Assembly: GCF_021155765.1 (NCBI RefSeq)
Contig: NC_060111.1
Location: 1,426,001-1,490,000 of the forward strand
DNA from: Diprion similis
Taxonomy: Eukaryota; Arthropoda; Insecta; Hymenoptera; Diprionidae
DNA length: 64,000 nucleotides
Direction: 5' to 3'
Below, in pieces: positions 24,626 through 36,300 of the stretch. The notes under the pieces were generated by a model, which saw nothing but the letters and a program-made list of their open reading frames with translations, ran no database searches and had not been told where the DNA came from. The translations under genes were made by a program, and so were the position numbers. Position 1 is the stretch's first letter. Each line of letters starts with the position of its first letter.

Positions 24626-24640
24626 GGAAAGAAAAGGGAA
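24626..24640 (-). promoter_or_regulatory. Likely 5' TOP pyrimidine tract / RpS25 start region
   Basis: The minus strand reads TTCCCTTTTCTTTCC just upstream of the RpS25 ATG. Ribosomal protein mRNAs usually begin with C followed by such a tract, so transcription probably starts here. Confidence 0.55.
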
Positions 24641-25002
24641 ACTCAACTTCGTCCATTCTGGAAATCCGCGACCGCTGCGACATCTGGATTCTCGCTCATC
24701 GATTTCCGGCTTTTGTAGTCGTTTGATTTTCCATGATAACGATGTATAAATACGCCGAATTTATAAGACGGATAATTGAAACGAGGAACGAAGAAGAACG
24801 CAAGGCTTTTGTTTCATATTCCCGATTTACCCTCATATTACGACAGCTTTCAATCAGTCACTTAAATTCCCTTTTGAAATAAGTTCGATAGTATCGCACT
24901 GCGCTGGATTATCGCGTGTCGCAAGCAGCTGAGTTGTCAGATTGACACATCGAGTTTCATACCTACCACGATACTACTACAAGCAATCCTAGTATACTCT
25001 GT

Positions 25003-25134
25003 CTCTCTCACTCTGCGCTGTGATTGGCTGAGCTTAATGGTCGCTGAGCCAATCATGGCGCAGAACAAGATGACTCAGCCAATCACAGCGCAGAATGAGA
25101 AGACTCAGCCAATCACAGCGCAGAGCGAGAGAGA
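25003..25134. promoter_or_regulatory. CCAAT-box repeat cluster in divergent promoter
   Basis: A 30-bp unit containing the core CAGCCAATCA is repeated three times head to tail from about 25041 (CCAAT at 25049, 25079 and 25109). An inverted copy (ATTGG at 25023-25027) stands to its left. The outer arms form a roughly 30-bp inverted repeat (25003-25033 with 25104-25134). Four evenly spaced CCAAT boxes suggest an NF-Y-type site set between RpS25 (minus) and ZnT7 (plus). Confidence 0.6.
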
Positions 25135-25168
25135 CGGAGTAACTCGAATTTCCTCATCGAGTCACGCA

Positions 25169-25291
25169 ATGAGTGACAGCAAGAGCGGCAGGAGTGCCAG
25201 CGATCGAGTCAGCGGGCTTTCGAAGAAGCGTGTCGAGTCGAATAAGCGAACATGGCGCACTCGGTGGACCTGCCGCCGCCGGGATTCCTGA
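25169..25291 (+). CDS. Possible upstream ORF in the ZnT7 5' region
   Basis: A 40-codon frame starting MSDSKSGRSASDRVSGLSKK lies downstream of the CCAAT cluster and about 1 kb before the ZnT7 start. A second short frame (ATG at 25250) overlaps it. It could be a uORF in the first untranslated exon of ZnT7 or meaningless. I do not recognise it. Confidence 0.2.
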   Translation: MSDSKSGRSASDRVSGLSKKRVESNKRTWRTRWTCRRRDS

Positions 25292-26273
25292 TATTCTGAT
25301 GCCCCGAAGATGTCTTGCGACTCCGCACGCCTGAAGTAAACAAATCTTTCTCGCAACCGACGACTCAGCCGTTTCACCACATCTGTCAGCCTGGCAAGTA
25401 CGATCATAATTGGACGAAACACCGCGCATCGTCTCCCGGTTCTTAACCTTCTGTTTACGTGGACGACGTGTCGCTCGCCTATTTCAGCAAATATCTGATA
25501 GAAAAGAGGGAGCATCGACGATTTCCGTCATCCCAACGTCGATAGCTCGGTTTTATTGCACGCACGTAAAACTGCATCAAACATATTTGTGTTCGAATTT
25601 GAGACTGTCCAACGGCCAGCTGTACATCTGCCATAAGGTAGAATACCTATTTAAGCAAAAACATCAGAGATGTAACACAAAGCCGCAAAGTACAAAAACC
25701 ACATCACGATAAAAATACAAGAACAACTTAAGTATTGCCAGTTTCTGTCGTTACGTCAGGCAAGAACCCCAAGTGCCACGATCTTTAAGTTAGATCATTC
25801 CAAGATTTATGTACTTGGCAGGCACATTCGATTAGTATTTTTCATTTAAATGATCATACTTGTTAGTATTGTGTGTAATCCTGTATAATGTTGTCCCTAA
25901 GATAGGCTAATATCATCAAATAAAATTAACTGTATTTTTTGTGAACACAATCAATTTTGCAGCGGAATCACATGTTGATCATAGTTTGTATAATATTATT
26001 AACATATCGAATTTGGAAAGTTTTCTTCTTGCCGCTTCCAGCTGAGGTTTATATTTAATAGAATTGAGACCTAAAGGGATCAAGTCAATTGATCAGCTAG
26101 CCGAGAACATATTATCGTCCTTTCAGACAGTTACTATAAGTAAATTTATTCATATTTGATAAATGCATTACATGTTTAACATTGTGAATCTAAATTTTTG
26201 ATAGAATATCAATAACAGAATAAAAACTAGCAAAATTCCTCTTTTACCTGATACTAATTTTTCTCTCTTTCAG

Positions 26274-27348
26274 GTCGTTTGTACAATCGTCAAGGATGCT
26301 TCCCCTCTCGCACAAGGATTCTCGAGGGTTAGGTAGTCGAATCAAGGAGAAGGTCCTGAGTTGGAAGCGTCTGATATTCTCCGACAAGAACTCCCGGAAC
26401 TTGTTTCTCTTCCTGATACTGAACCTCTCGTTCGCCTTTGTCGAACTAACGTATGGAATATGGACCAACAGTCTGGGTCTGATATCGGACAGTTTTCACA
26501 TGTTCTTCGACTGCACAGGGCTAGTAGCAGGGCTTGCGGCGTCAGTTATAACCAAGTGGCGCGCCAACGATCGCTTCTCATACGGCTATGTGAGGGCCGA
26601 GGTCCTCGCAGGCTTTGTAAACGGTCTCTTCCTCCTCTTCATCGCCTTCTTCATAATGTCAGAGGCAGTGGAACGCGCCATTGAGCCCCCAGAAGTGAAG
26701 CACGAACGTCTCTTCGTCGTCTCCGTCCTCGGACTGCTCGTCAACCTCGTCGGCGTTTACGCCTTCCAACACGGCCACGGCCACAGCCACGGCGGAAGCC
26801 ACGGACATTCCCACGGGGACAGCCACGGGCACTCGCACAACCACGGTCACAGCCATGGCCATGACCACCACGACATAGAGATAGACGGAAACCTGGGCGG
26901 CGGTAATTCCCAGATAATGAAGGGAGTGTTCCTCCATATTCTGGCCGACACGCTAGGCTCCGTCGGGGTAATAATATCGGCTGTGCTGATGCAGATGTTC
27001 GGCTGGATGATAGCCGATCCGATCTGCTCGATGTTCATTGCGGTCCTCATAGCGCTCAGCGTTTTGTCGCTGATATCCGAATCCGTCACTATTCTGATGC
27101 AGAGACAGCCGGCAGCTCTTGATCACGTTCTTCCCCAATGCTATAACAAGATCACGCAGTTAGCCGGGGTCTACAGCGTTCAGGAACCTCACTTCTGGAC
27201 ACTGTGCTCAGACATTTACGTCGGATGTTTGAAACTGGAGGTCGCAAGAACCGTTGACCCAAAATACGTCGTCGCGCATACTCAGATGATATTCCAGGCT
27301 GCAGGCGTCAAGCAGCTCACCATTCAGCTCGACTATACGCCCATGTGA
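26274..27348 (+). CDS. Zinc transporter ZnT7 / SLC30A7 family
   Basis: Cation-diffusion-facilitator protein of 350 residues, coding in one exon (ATG at 26296). It moves zinc from the cytosol into the Golgi or early secretory pathway in exchange for protons. Six membrane segments are visible (about 36-56, 58-84, 99-121, 138-156, 209-233 and 237-261). The zinc-site pairs are H68/D72 (SFHMFFD) in helix 2 and H214/D218 (HILAD) in helix 5. A His/Gly/Ser-rich cytosolic loop (159-192) lies between helices 4 and 5. The start MLPLS and the end LDYTPM match the family, and length is close to mammalian ZnT7. A splice acceptor (CTCTCTTTCAG at 26273) opens the exon 22 bases before the ATG, so an upstream untranslated exon exists, probably near 25.1-25.4 kb. 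Confidence 0.96.
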
Positions 27349-28017
27349 TCGACGATCGATGGTAAAATTGGGGTAGGAAATGACAACGTTGATGATGATG
27401 GACTTTTCACAAATAATTGTAATTGGAGGTACGAGGATGCCCTTTTCGTCTGTGCCACCTGTAGCAAAAAGGCGAGAAACGTTGCCCTAGCTAAAAGCCT
27501 GTTTACTGCGTTCAATTTTTGCGGTTCTAACGCAGTAAAAAGACGCGGTTACGAACTCGGATTGCAAGTCGTTTAGCAATCAAAGAACAGAAAGTTGATG
27601 AAGAGTTTGTTGTTTTTTTTTGCTTTTTCTCGTACGTACCTCGATGAATAGAAATTCCTTGCTTTTGCATGAAGGAATTGATGGACAAACTCATGTGTTT
27701 TTTTTTTTTCCTTCATCACAATTTTCCTTGTCACAAATTACTTCAGGATCAATCTATTCCATTTCCAGTTCAAATTTGCAGTGAACTTAAGTCAGCATAG
27801 ATAATTATAATTCTTAGATCTTACCGTATGATTTAAAACGTTATTACCAAGTCCTGCGGGGAGACGATCGACATTAAAAATTGTAGCGAAATTAGACCAT
27901 GTATAATTTACTGTAATATTATTTAACCCTGTCGTCGGTCTTCGCATCGGGGCGCGAATATCGCAAAATCAATATATAATATTGTCGTTGAATATTTTTA
28001 CTTTTCTAAGAATATAT

Positions 28018-28050
28018 AAACATATATATATGTATATATATATATATGTA
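28018..28050. repeat. TA/TATG microsatellite
   Basis: Alternating TA tract with interspersed ATGTA. Confidence 0.8.
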
Positions 28051-28469
28051 TACAATCACGTGTATATTATATATACTGTGTACACTTAATAGGCAAAGAA
28101 TTTTACTTGAAACGCATCACGGTTGTAATACTGGAATCTTTTTTTCGTTCGATGGCCTAACACCTAATACTGTATTTGATATATTAAAAATGAAAGAAAA
28201 AAAGGTTGTTCTCAATATGATTGTGTATATGTATAACAGTATATAATAGGTAATTTAATTGTTATTATTATTTATCGTTGAACTTAGCACATGTGGTTAA
28301 ATAGTACACAATTAATATTGAAAAATATTTTGTTTCATTTTTCTTCAACGTAGTTAGGGAGTATCACAAAAGGCCGGTCAAAATTAAATTTACAGTTAAA
28401 AACAAACGCCTCATTAAAAATTTATCAAGTTAATAATATACAAGCTGTTTTTCGTTACTCCCTTGCCTA

Positions 28470-28502
<33 letters not shown>

Positions 28503-28513
28503 TTTTTTTTTTT
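28470..28513. repeat. (ATT)n microsatellite followed by T run
   Basis: About ten ATT units ending in a poly-T stretch. Confidence 0.9.
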
Positions 28514-29540
28514 AATTTCAATCCGCATTTATCACGCTTAGGACCAAAATTTAGGATAATTTGAATTGTGCTATTATCTTGACGTAATATTCTAAAAATT
28601 TCTACAGGAATAATGATATTGAATTTGTAATTTCAAGTGAAATAAATAATGTAAATTGTAATGAACGAATCGGTGCATGTAATATACAATAAATATATAA
28701 TCTACTTAAAAACTAATAGTTATATATACATATATCGCCGATAATTTTTTGTCAGCAAGTAATAGATAATTTTGGTTCAATATTACTGATAAATAAAGAA
28801 AATCAGAACATTCCATTGCATAATGCATTAATCACGATAAAATTTATACAGTTATGATTGAAATAGTGCGAATAGAAGAAAAATAAATAGATATGAAAAA
28901 TTTGACTCTGTGTAGACGAACGTAAATATATTGTAAATGCATATTCTATCTATAAATTATATATATTTATTATACGCAATTGGCCTCTGTAATGCAATAT
29001 GGTAATATTATTATAAAAATGGTGTAATATAAATTGTTAACCGAACAGCTCGTTGAGTTAGTTATACGTTGTAAAATAGAGAAGCAAATCGGGTACAACC
29101 ATGATTCTCTTATCGTTTTAATTCGAGGAAAATAGGGAAAGTAATATTACTGCGAATTAGTAAATGAAACAACGCGGTTCTTCAGTTCGTACCTGGGAAT
29201 AAATTCAACTCATAATTGGTATTTCCTGGATTTAATTTTTCACTGAAATGTTCCGTTTGAATTATAATCATTATTGTCATTGTCATTATATCATCATTGA
29301 TTAGTAAACAGGTTACTGTAATATTTGTATGTACGAAATGATAATGATATGATTATGATATATGTAATTTATATACCCGACGAAAGTGATGTAAATAATA
29401 GTGATCGAGATATAATAGAATTAGAAGAAAAAAAAATAAAAATAAATAAATAAATAAACGAACGATAATGAAAACACTTAATATGGAATTTTTAAATATG
29501 GATTTTACTTATTTCGTCCCATTCCCATTGAAAAATTTGT

Positions 29541-29560
29541 CAAGTCAAGTCAAGTCAAGT
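29541..29560. repeat. (CAAGT)4 minisatellite
   Basis: Four exact pentamer copies, followed by an A run. Confidence 0.85.
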
Positions 29561-30177
29561 TAAAAAAAAAAATAAAAATACATCCGATCAGTGGTTTAAA
29601 AAAAGTACGTATAATAATAATTAATGGATTTTTCAAACACGTATTACATTTATTTAGAGGATATGTGTATACATATATAAATACATAAATATTTTTCATA
29701 GTAAAATCGTTTTCAAGCTACGGTAAAATCGCGTAGTGGGAAAAGAACGATTTTCGTTCCGCGGTTCGCAGGATAATTTGTATATTTTATACTCTCTTTC
29801 ATCTCTCATTTCATAATTTCGTTTTTCTCCAAATCAGAAACTTTAATACCCATGTATCATGATTCAATTGTGTAAAATTCATGCGGAAACCACAATTTAG
29901 TATTTCCACAGATTATACAAAGCAGAAATATAGGCTGCATATTTGCAGACGGTGATTCGTCTGTTTACAAATTTATTTCAATTCTCTACTCCAATCTTCT
30001 TCATTATTGTTAAATTGATTTTTCGTTATTTTACTTTTTCCATTTTATTTACACATATATAATATATCTATAATAATACCTACGCGAAACTATAATATAA
30101 AAGTTAGAAAAAAATCTTCACAAAAAAATACAAATTGTCACGCGTATATAAGTAATTTTGCAAATCAATTATTATCA

Positions 30178-30196
30178 TTATTATTATTATTATTAT
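30178..30196. repeat. (ATT)n microsatellite
   Basis: Short imperfect ATT tract. Confidence 0.75.
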
Positions 30197-30373
30197 ATCG
30201 CGCTGTTTTAAATGATCGATTAATTATCTCGTCTCTGTCGCAAAGCTTTTATAATAATCGACTATTACGATACATCTTAAAATTATTATATATAATTAAT
30301 CATTATTGTGTGAAATTTAGTGCCACCCGAAAAATTTATCGTATTATGCCTTTGATTAATGCAATGATACTGT

Positions 30374-30374
<1 letters not shown>

Positions 30375-30411
<37 letters not shown>
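30375..30411. repeat. (ATA)n microsatellite
   Basis: About twelve uninterrupted trinucleotide units. Confidence 0.9.
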
Positions 30412-30413
<2 letters not shown>

Positions 30414-30572
30414 TATAATATACATATATCAATAAAGAATCTCAAATTCTATATTCTATGATACAATTATACAATATCGTTTGGCAGTCGATTTTGCAAA
30501 TCACTCGGTTATCGGTTCGTTTGTCATGTTTTGCATGATAGTAATAATAATAATTATATATAATTTTGTTTC

Positions 30573-30606
<34 letters not shown>
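30573..30606. repeat. (ATA)n microsatellite
   Basis: About eleven uninterrupted trinucleotide units. Confidence 0.9.
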
Positions 30607-30730
30607 CGTATCATTGTGTGATTATAATTTATACGCTATATTGTATGGGAAAGATCAGTTTATAAATTTATACAATAGCTTTTTTCTTTGAAGATAATTT
30701 TCATGTGTGAATATGTACGTATTACATACT

Positions 30731-30757
30731 TATAATAATAATAATAATAATAATAAT
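30731..30757. repeat. (ATA)n microsatellite
   Basis: About nine trinucleotide units. Confidence 0.85.
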
Positions 30758-32541
30758 CTGTATTACGTATCATATTTCATAAAATTTCTAAATTTCCAAC
30801 AATTTGATCAGCGATATCGCATGCATACTTATATATAATATATAATATGTAACCCAATCTCATGTACACCCACACTCATAAATATATCATATATGTATAT
30901 ATATAAATATATGATATATCTTGAGTTATATAATACATATATACTCAATTACTATCATACCGAGCTCAGCTGATCTAATATCTATCAAATATATTCCGAA
31001 AAATGTGATTAAAAAGTACATATATTATCATGAAATCAACAAATGCTTTATCGGCAAATTCATACTTTTATCATATTATAACACGGACAGCCTGTTTTTC
31101 GGAAATGATGAATAAAAACTAGTTTTTTTTTTTGCAAATTTTCGTTCAACGTCTAACATATACCGTATATAATACGTTAAACTACGTATATTATTATATA
31201 TACACGGATGACGAAATTAATTGCTGCATAAACTTTTTACAATTACTTTTTCTATCTGTGATATATAAAGTAGACTGAGATAGATAGATGTATAAATAAT
31301 CTTATGTGTATGTATATATAATATATATATATATTATGCAATCCCTTCGGCAAACGAAGATAAAGTTGTAACGATTACACTTCGAATCTTGTACGTATTT
31401 ATATTGTTTATTACAAATCGATTACAAACCTCTATTTTGCGTTGACCCGATTAAATAAGATATATACGACATTTTGTACGATAGATAAGAGATTAGGAAG
31501 GTAGGTATCTAAGAAAAGTTTTTGGGACAATAATAATCTTCATAATTGTAGAAAAAATCAAACGGCTCTCGATTAACAAATAGAAACAATGATCTTGCAG
31601 CATTTTTCAATTCATTAATTACTCGGCGAATAACGAAAAGTAATAAACAGCCTAATTAAGCCTGCGACGAATATATTTTCATAACAATTAATGTATCCCC
31701 GAAACTCGATTCTGAAACACGATCATCCTCTAGATTAATGAATTATGTTGTAGCCTCTATTTGGTACTAAATTTTATATCTATATTTTTATTTTATTTTG
31801 GCACGGTTATAGATAAAACTTAAATTACAAATTCGACGATTCGAGAATAAAACCGTCTCTACGTAGGTATAAATACAACAGTAATTGGAATATTAATTGG
31901 GTGTTGAAAATTGAAAAAAAATAAAATAAAATAAAATTCATTCGACTCGTTTAACAATATACCAATTTCTTTAAAAATTACTAAAATTTAAAAATTGTAG
32001 AAAAACTTGTATTCAACTTTGGAAAATTCGACGCAACGCTCGAAATGATGTACGATTAATATATATATATAATGTATAGACGTCACGTTAGTGGATAAAG
32101 AAAAAAGGATGGAGAAAAATGGCTTCCATCCCTTACTACGTGTATGTATATATATATATACATAATAAAACAGAAATAAAATTACGTATGCGAAATCGAT
32201 CGCGAGCATCGTATAATAAAATAAGAATAGCGCGTGACATCTTGAGAAAAATAAGAATAAGAATAAGAAGCAGAAAAAGGTAAAGAAAAATATATTTCTC
32301 AACATTTTTCTCGCTGATCCGAAAGTTCGTAGATATTTTACCCAGAGAACGGGGTCAAAAGCCACATCGATCTATATCCGTTCTAACAAAAACCTCAGGA
32401 TCATACATATATGTATAAACATATGTATGCTGTATATATATGTATATATAAATATACGACACCGCGTATAATATATAATATATTACGATCGGATAAAGGA
32501 TATAAACTTCCGAGCGTGAATCAAAGTCTCCTCCCCCCTCT

Positions 32542-32547
32542 TTTATT
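32542..32547 (-). terminator. Candidate poly(A) signal of the NLR gene
   Basis: AATAAA on the minus strand, about 200 bases after the stop codon at 32751. Confidence 0.5.
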
Positions 32548-32750
32548 ATTCCCGTTTCGAAATATAAGCAGAAATTGCGTCCCCTCAACCCTTGGAGAAC
32601 CGCACATCGATATTTTACGGTCCGTCGATTAGTCGGAGGTTTGCAATAATTTTTCGGTGTGCAAAAATCCATCCGGGATGGTCGGTGGATTTGCCGAAGG
32701 TGAGAAACCGGAGTGTCGAATTTGAATTATCCGAACCGCAGCCGACCATC

Positions 32751-33389
32751 TCACTTCTTTTTGTGCTTTCCGTTCTTCTGGACCTTCGATATCCGCAGTC
32801 TGCAATGGGCACCTCCGGTGTAAAGGACTTCAGCTCTTCCGGCGTCTTCGACGGCAGCGACGAGCGCTTTAACGGCCTTGACGTTTACGTCCTTGGCGCT
32901 GATCTCGAGTGAAGAACCGGGGAAACGATCCCTGAGGGTTTTTCCCAGGACGGCGGCCTGCGCCTCGGAAAGCTCGATGCCGTCGATGCAGAGCCAGGTA
33001 AGGGCTTGGAGGCTGCCGACGACGGTGCCGAGGAAGCTGTGTTCCACCTGGACCTTCTTGACGCTGTCGGTGACGATGAGACCGTTCATCTTGAGGAAGC
33101 TCAGCCCGCAGAGCTTCAGGTACTTCGATATGTGTCGCATCGTCCGGTCGCAATCCTCAAGCGTAACTCGCCAGAAGTTCATCCTGAGGGACTGGAGGCT
33201 CCGGAAGTTAGAAGACAAACAGCCGAAAAAGCTCGTCAGGATCTTGTCGTCGATGAATAAGAGCGAGCCGCTGCTGCCTCCGATCGTCGATTTATCTAGA
33301 GACAAATCAAGCTCGCTAAGCGCGGTGAAACCGCCCAGGAACGGCAGCAGCAGCGGCCCTCGCAAGGCGAGCCGGTCGTTCACTGTCAC
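32751..33389 (-). CDS. NLR exon 9 (last): C-terminal LRRs
   Basis: The exon opens after TTTCCCAG and encodes 212 residues, starting VTVNDRLALRGPLLLPFLGG. It contains repeated LxxLxL-type LRR segments (for example ALSELDLSL, SLQSLRMNFW) and ends in a basic tail KNGKHKKK. Stop TGA at 32751-32753. Phase 0 entry. Confidence 0.9.
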   Translation of the reverse strand: MTVNDRLALRGPLLLPFLGGFTALSELDLSLDKSTIGGSSGSLLFIDDKILTSFFGCLSSNFRSLQSLRMNFWRVTLEDCDRTMRHISKYLKLCGLSFLKMNGLIVTDSVKKVQVEHSFLGTVVGSLQALTWLCIDGIELSEAQAAVLGKTLRDRFPGSSLEISAKDVNVKAVKALVAAVEDAGRAEVLYTGGAHCRLRISKVQKNGKHKKK

Positions 33390-36300
33390 CTGGGAAATTT
33401 GAGGGTGTTAAACGGGGGTTGAAGGTGGAGGATGGAAGGACGTCTTGGCGGACTGATCGGGCCCAAAACTCACCTGGAAGCCTGCCAGTCTCAGGAAAAC
33501 TATCGCCGGACACGCAGGCGGTTCTGCAGCCCTTAAAAGTTCCGCTCCTGCGTCGTCCCGACGCCCCAACCTGGAGAGAGGTCCTTCGTGAACTGCCAGG
33601 TGAAGTCGGGCGTTGCATAAGCTCAGTTCCCGGACGCTTGTGCATCGTAGAAGCTCGGAAAATACCGTCAGGCTGTCGGATTCCTGGGGAAAAATTAATA
33701 CCAAGAGTATGAATGACGGATTTTTATCACGAGATTGATTCCTGAATTTTGTATTTATCGAATTGTTCAAACCGTGAGGAAAAACAGAAGCAATTATATT
33801 TACTGGAATTTTTTTAAATGCTCGGATGCATCAATTATTCATTTCGAATTGTTTGAAATTTTCTTAAAAATCCAGTAAATCCCTTCGATTTCATTTAACG
33901 AATTTGGCGATCATTTTAATTTGCCACAAGCATTGATCTGTAAGTTTTTTAAACAGATTCTTGTAGTTTAAGAATATGCTCAATGCACAAAAATTGGGGA
34001 ATTAACAGGGATGATAAAACCTGCAAGCTATGCCGAAAGATAATACTGCAGCAGTATCGTGCAGTGATTAATAAATCAAGTAAAAAAGTTGGAATATAGT
34101 GCGATTTTTAATAGGCTTTTAATTATTTAAAACTCATGATTAATTGATTCGTTAATTTAGTTGCTGAAAAGGTTAGGCGTTTGCACAGGGACTAGCTGTG
34201 AAATTTGTTCTCGTTTCTCTTCGCAAGTAGTTGGGTGTGTATACAGCTGCGTATGTATACAGGGTGTACATTGGCTTATTATATACCGTAGCTATATACA
34301 TGTATAACGTAAACGTAGCTATATTTGGTGTATAGAATTGAATTTTCAATCTCCGCATCGCGGGTATAATATATTCATCGAATAATTCTCGAAAAACTAA
34401 CAATGATTAATTATATTTATCCGCACCCTTCGGTGATGACTCTTCGTCGCGATATTGTACGAAGGTAAATTTTCGTGATGAAAAATAATGTTCAACACGC
34501 CTACGCAGCTTGCATGAAAATTCGTATACATAAGAGATAATATTCTCACGTCCTTAAAAACGTTAACACCCTCTCATTATACCGGTTAAATAACGATGTC
34601 GGCGATTTTAAACGCCTCGTTAACTCCTGCAGAGCTGGCCCACCCTGGTGGGCACATCCCTGTATAATATACCTTATACTGGAAGCTTGTATAAATTTCC
34701 CTCGCGAAATATTATACAGGGCTACACAACCCTGGTAGGTACGCGACTCTGCATTGCTCCTCGAGATAACTCACTATTAAGACGATGAAACATAACGGTT
34801 ATGGGATCCCTTCTCCCCGTCTCTGAGAGCTGGGCCTCTCGAAATTATATGGCCGTGTATGTATACACGAAAAAGTGAGAAAAGGAAAAAGTACAAGGTT
34901 CTTACGTAGTATGAAAAAAGTTTCGACGGGTACAAAAGGTGAAGAAAAACTTTGGGAGCTTTTGGCGAATAATGTATACGAATAAGTTTGATCAAGTTGA
35001 AATGCGTATAATCGACGCAATTATAACTTAGTCAGAAGCTTGAAACTCTGTGGTTCAAATTTCTTTTTTCACACATTTCGATTTTTATTCTACATGTAGC
35101 TTCGATTCAAACCGCGAGAAACTCGCTTACTTGTATATACTATATATAATGATTAATGATAGGAGGGTTGAGAGTGGATTTTCTTTCGTAAAGTCGGGTG
35201 AAAATTCGGGCAGAGATTTTTCCGTCTGCGGGGAAAAAACGCGAGAGGAGAAAAGCGGCTGCGGCTGTCCGAAACCCGGATAAGCTCGAAGCGTCGCGTC
35301 GCAAAAATATTCGAGCGAGGAATAATATGTCGTCGGGGTGTGTTCTTTCCTTTTTTAGACAAACACACGGACTCCTGATCCCGATTCTGGGCTCCTCTTA
35401 TACTCGAGGCAATTCCAGGTCTGTGATCCTCACCAGCTTTACCCACGAAACCAAACAATATGCTGCTGCTCAGACACCCATCATCAACACCACGGCGTTT
35501 GCCTCGTGTTTGCCGGCTAAATCATCCCCCTGCGGGTATACGGATACACGGGTTTTTAAGGAATACATATTCGGGCGATATAGACGCATCGATTCGGCCG
35601 GATCATTTTCACGAATCCGTCGTAAATCCCCGCGAAGAGAATATTCCACGCGGATTTTCAATACATTTTGAATTCGAGTAAAACCAGCGAAAGAAACGCG
35701 CGTCTTTTTCTGCCCGAGCTGCTGGTGTGATATTCGAATATTATGTTCAAGGGTGTAGCGTATCCTACATCCCCGAGTATTCTAGAACAGGGTTCGTGTC
35801 TTGGCTAACTGTCGGTATCTGTACCGGTTTTAGGAATCCATATCCACAACACTTCTCGTATTTTCAGCTGTCGGTAACTGTCGGTAATTGTGTTTGTGTA
35901 GGAATCTGTATTCAGACCTCTTCTTGTATTCAACTACTTTGAATTTTATCGATCAATGTAAATAATTAGTGATTGATTATTTAGTGATTATTATTTATTG
36001 AGCCAGAATCACCCGCAGAAAAATCGATTTATTAGGGATGGTCCACTCGCAATAATTTTACGTGCTGCAATTGAGCGTCGACCAGACGATTTATTACCGT
36101 CTACATGCAGCTTCGACGCGTTTGAAATCTCGGCGTTCGCTAACATTTCTAGCCAAATGGCTGCCTGCATTCTGTCCAGGAATGCGGGGGTGGGTATTAC
36201 GGGGGTGGCCTATTGTTTCGAGGATCGGTGCAGGTATTATACTAGGCAGCATCGAGGGGTGCAGATTGTGAGTAGGGTGCAGGTAAATCTCCCTTTGTTC

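Larger units (their letters stand above)
27349..32541. other. ZnT7 3' region and AT-rich DNA between convergent genes
   Basis: No coding exon seen. The first part is probably ZnT7 3' UTR: ATTAAA at 27873 and 28183 and AATAAA at 28641 are possible poly(A) signals. The remainder is very AT-rich with many microsatellites, listed separately. Confidence 0.6.
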
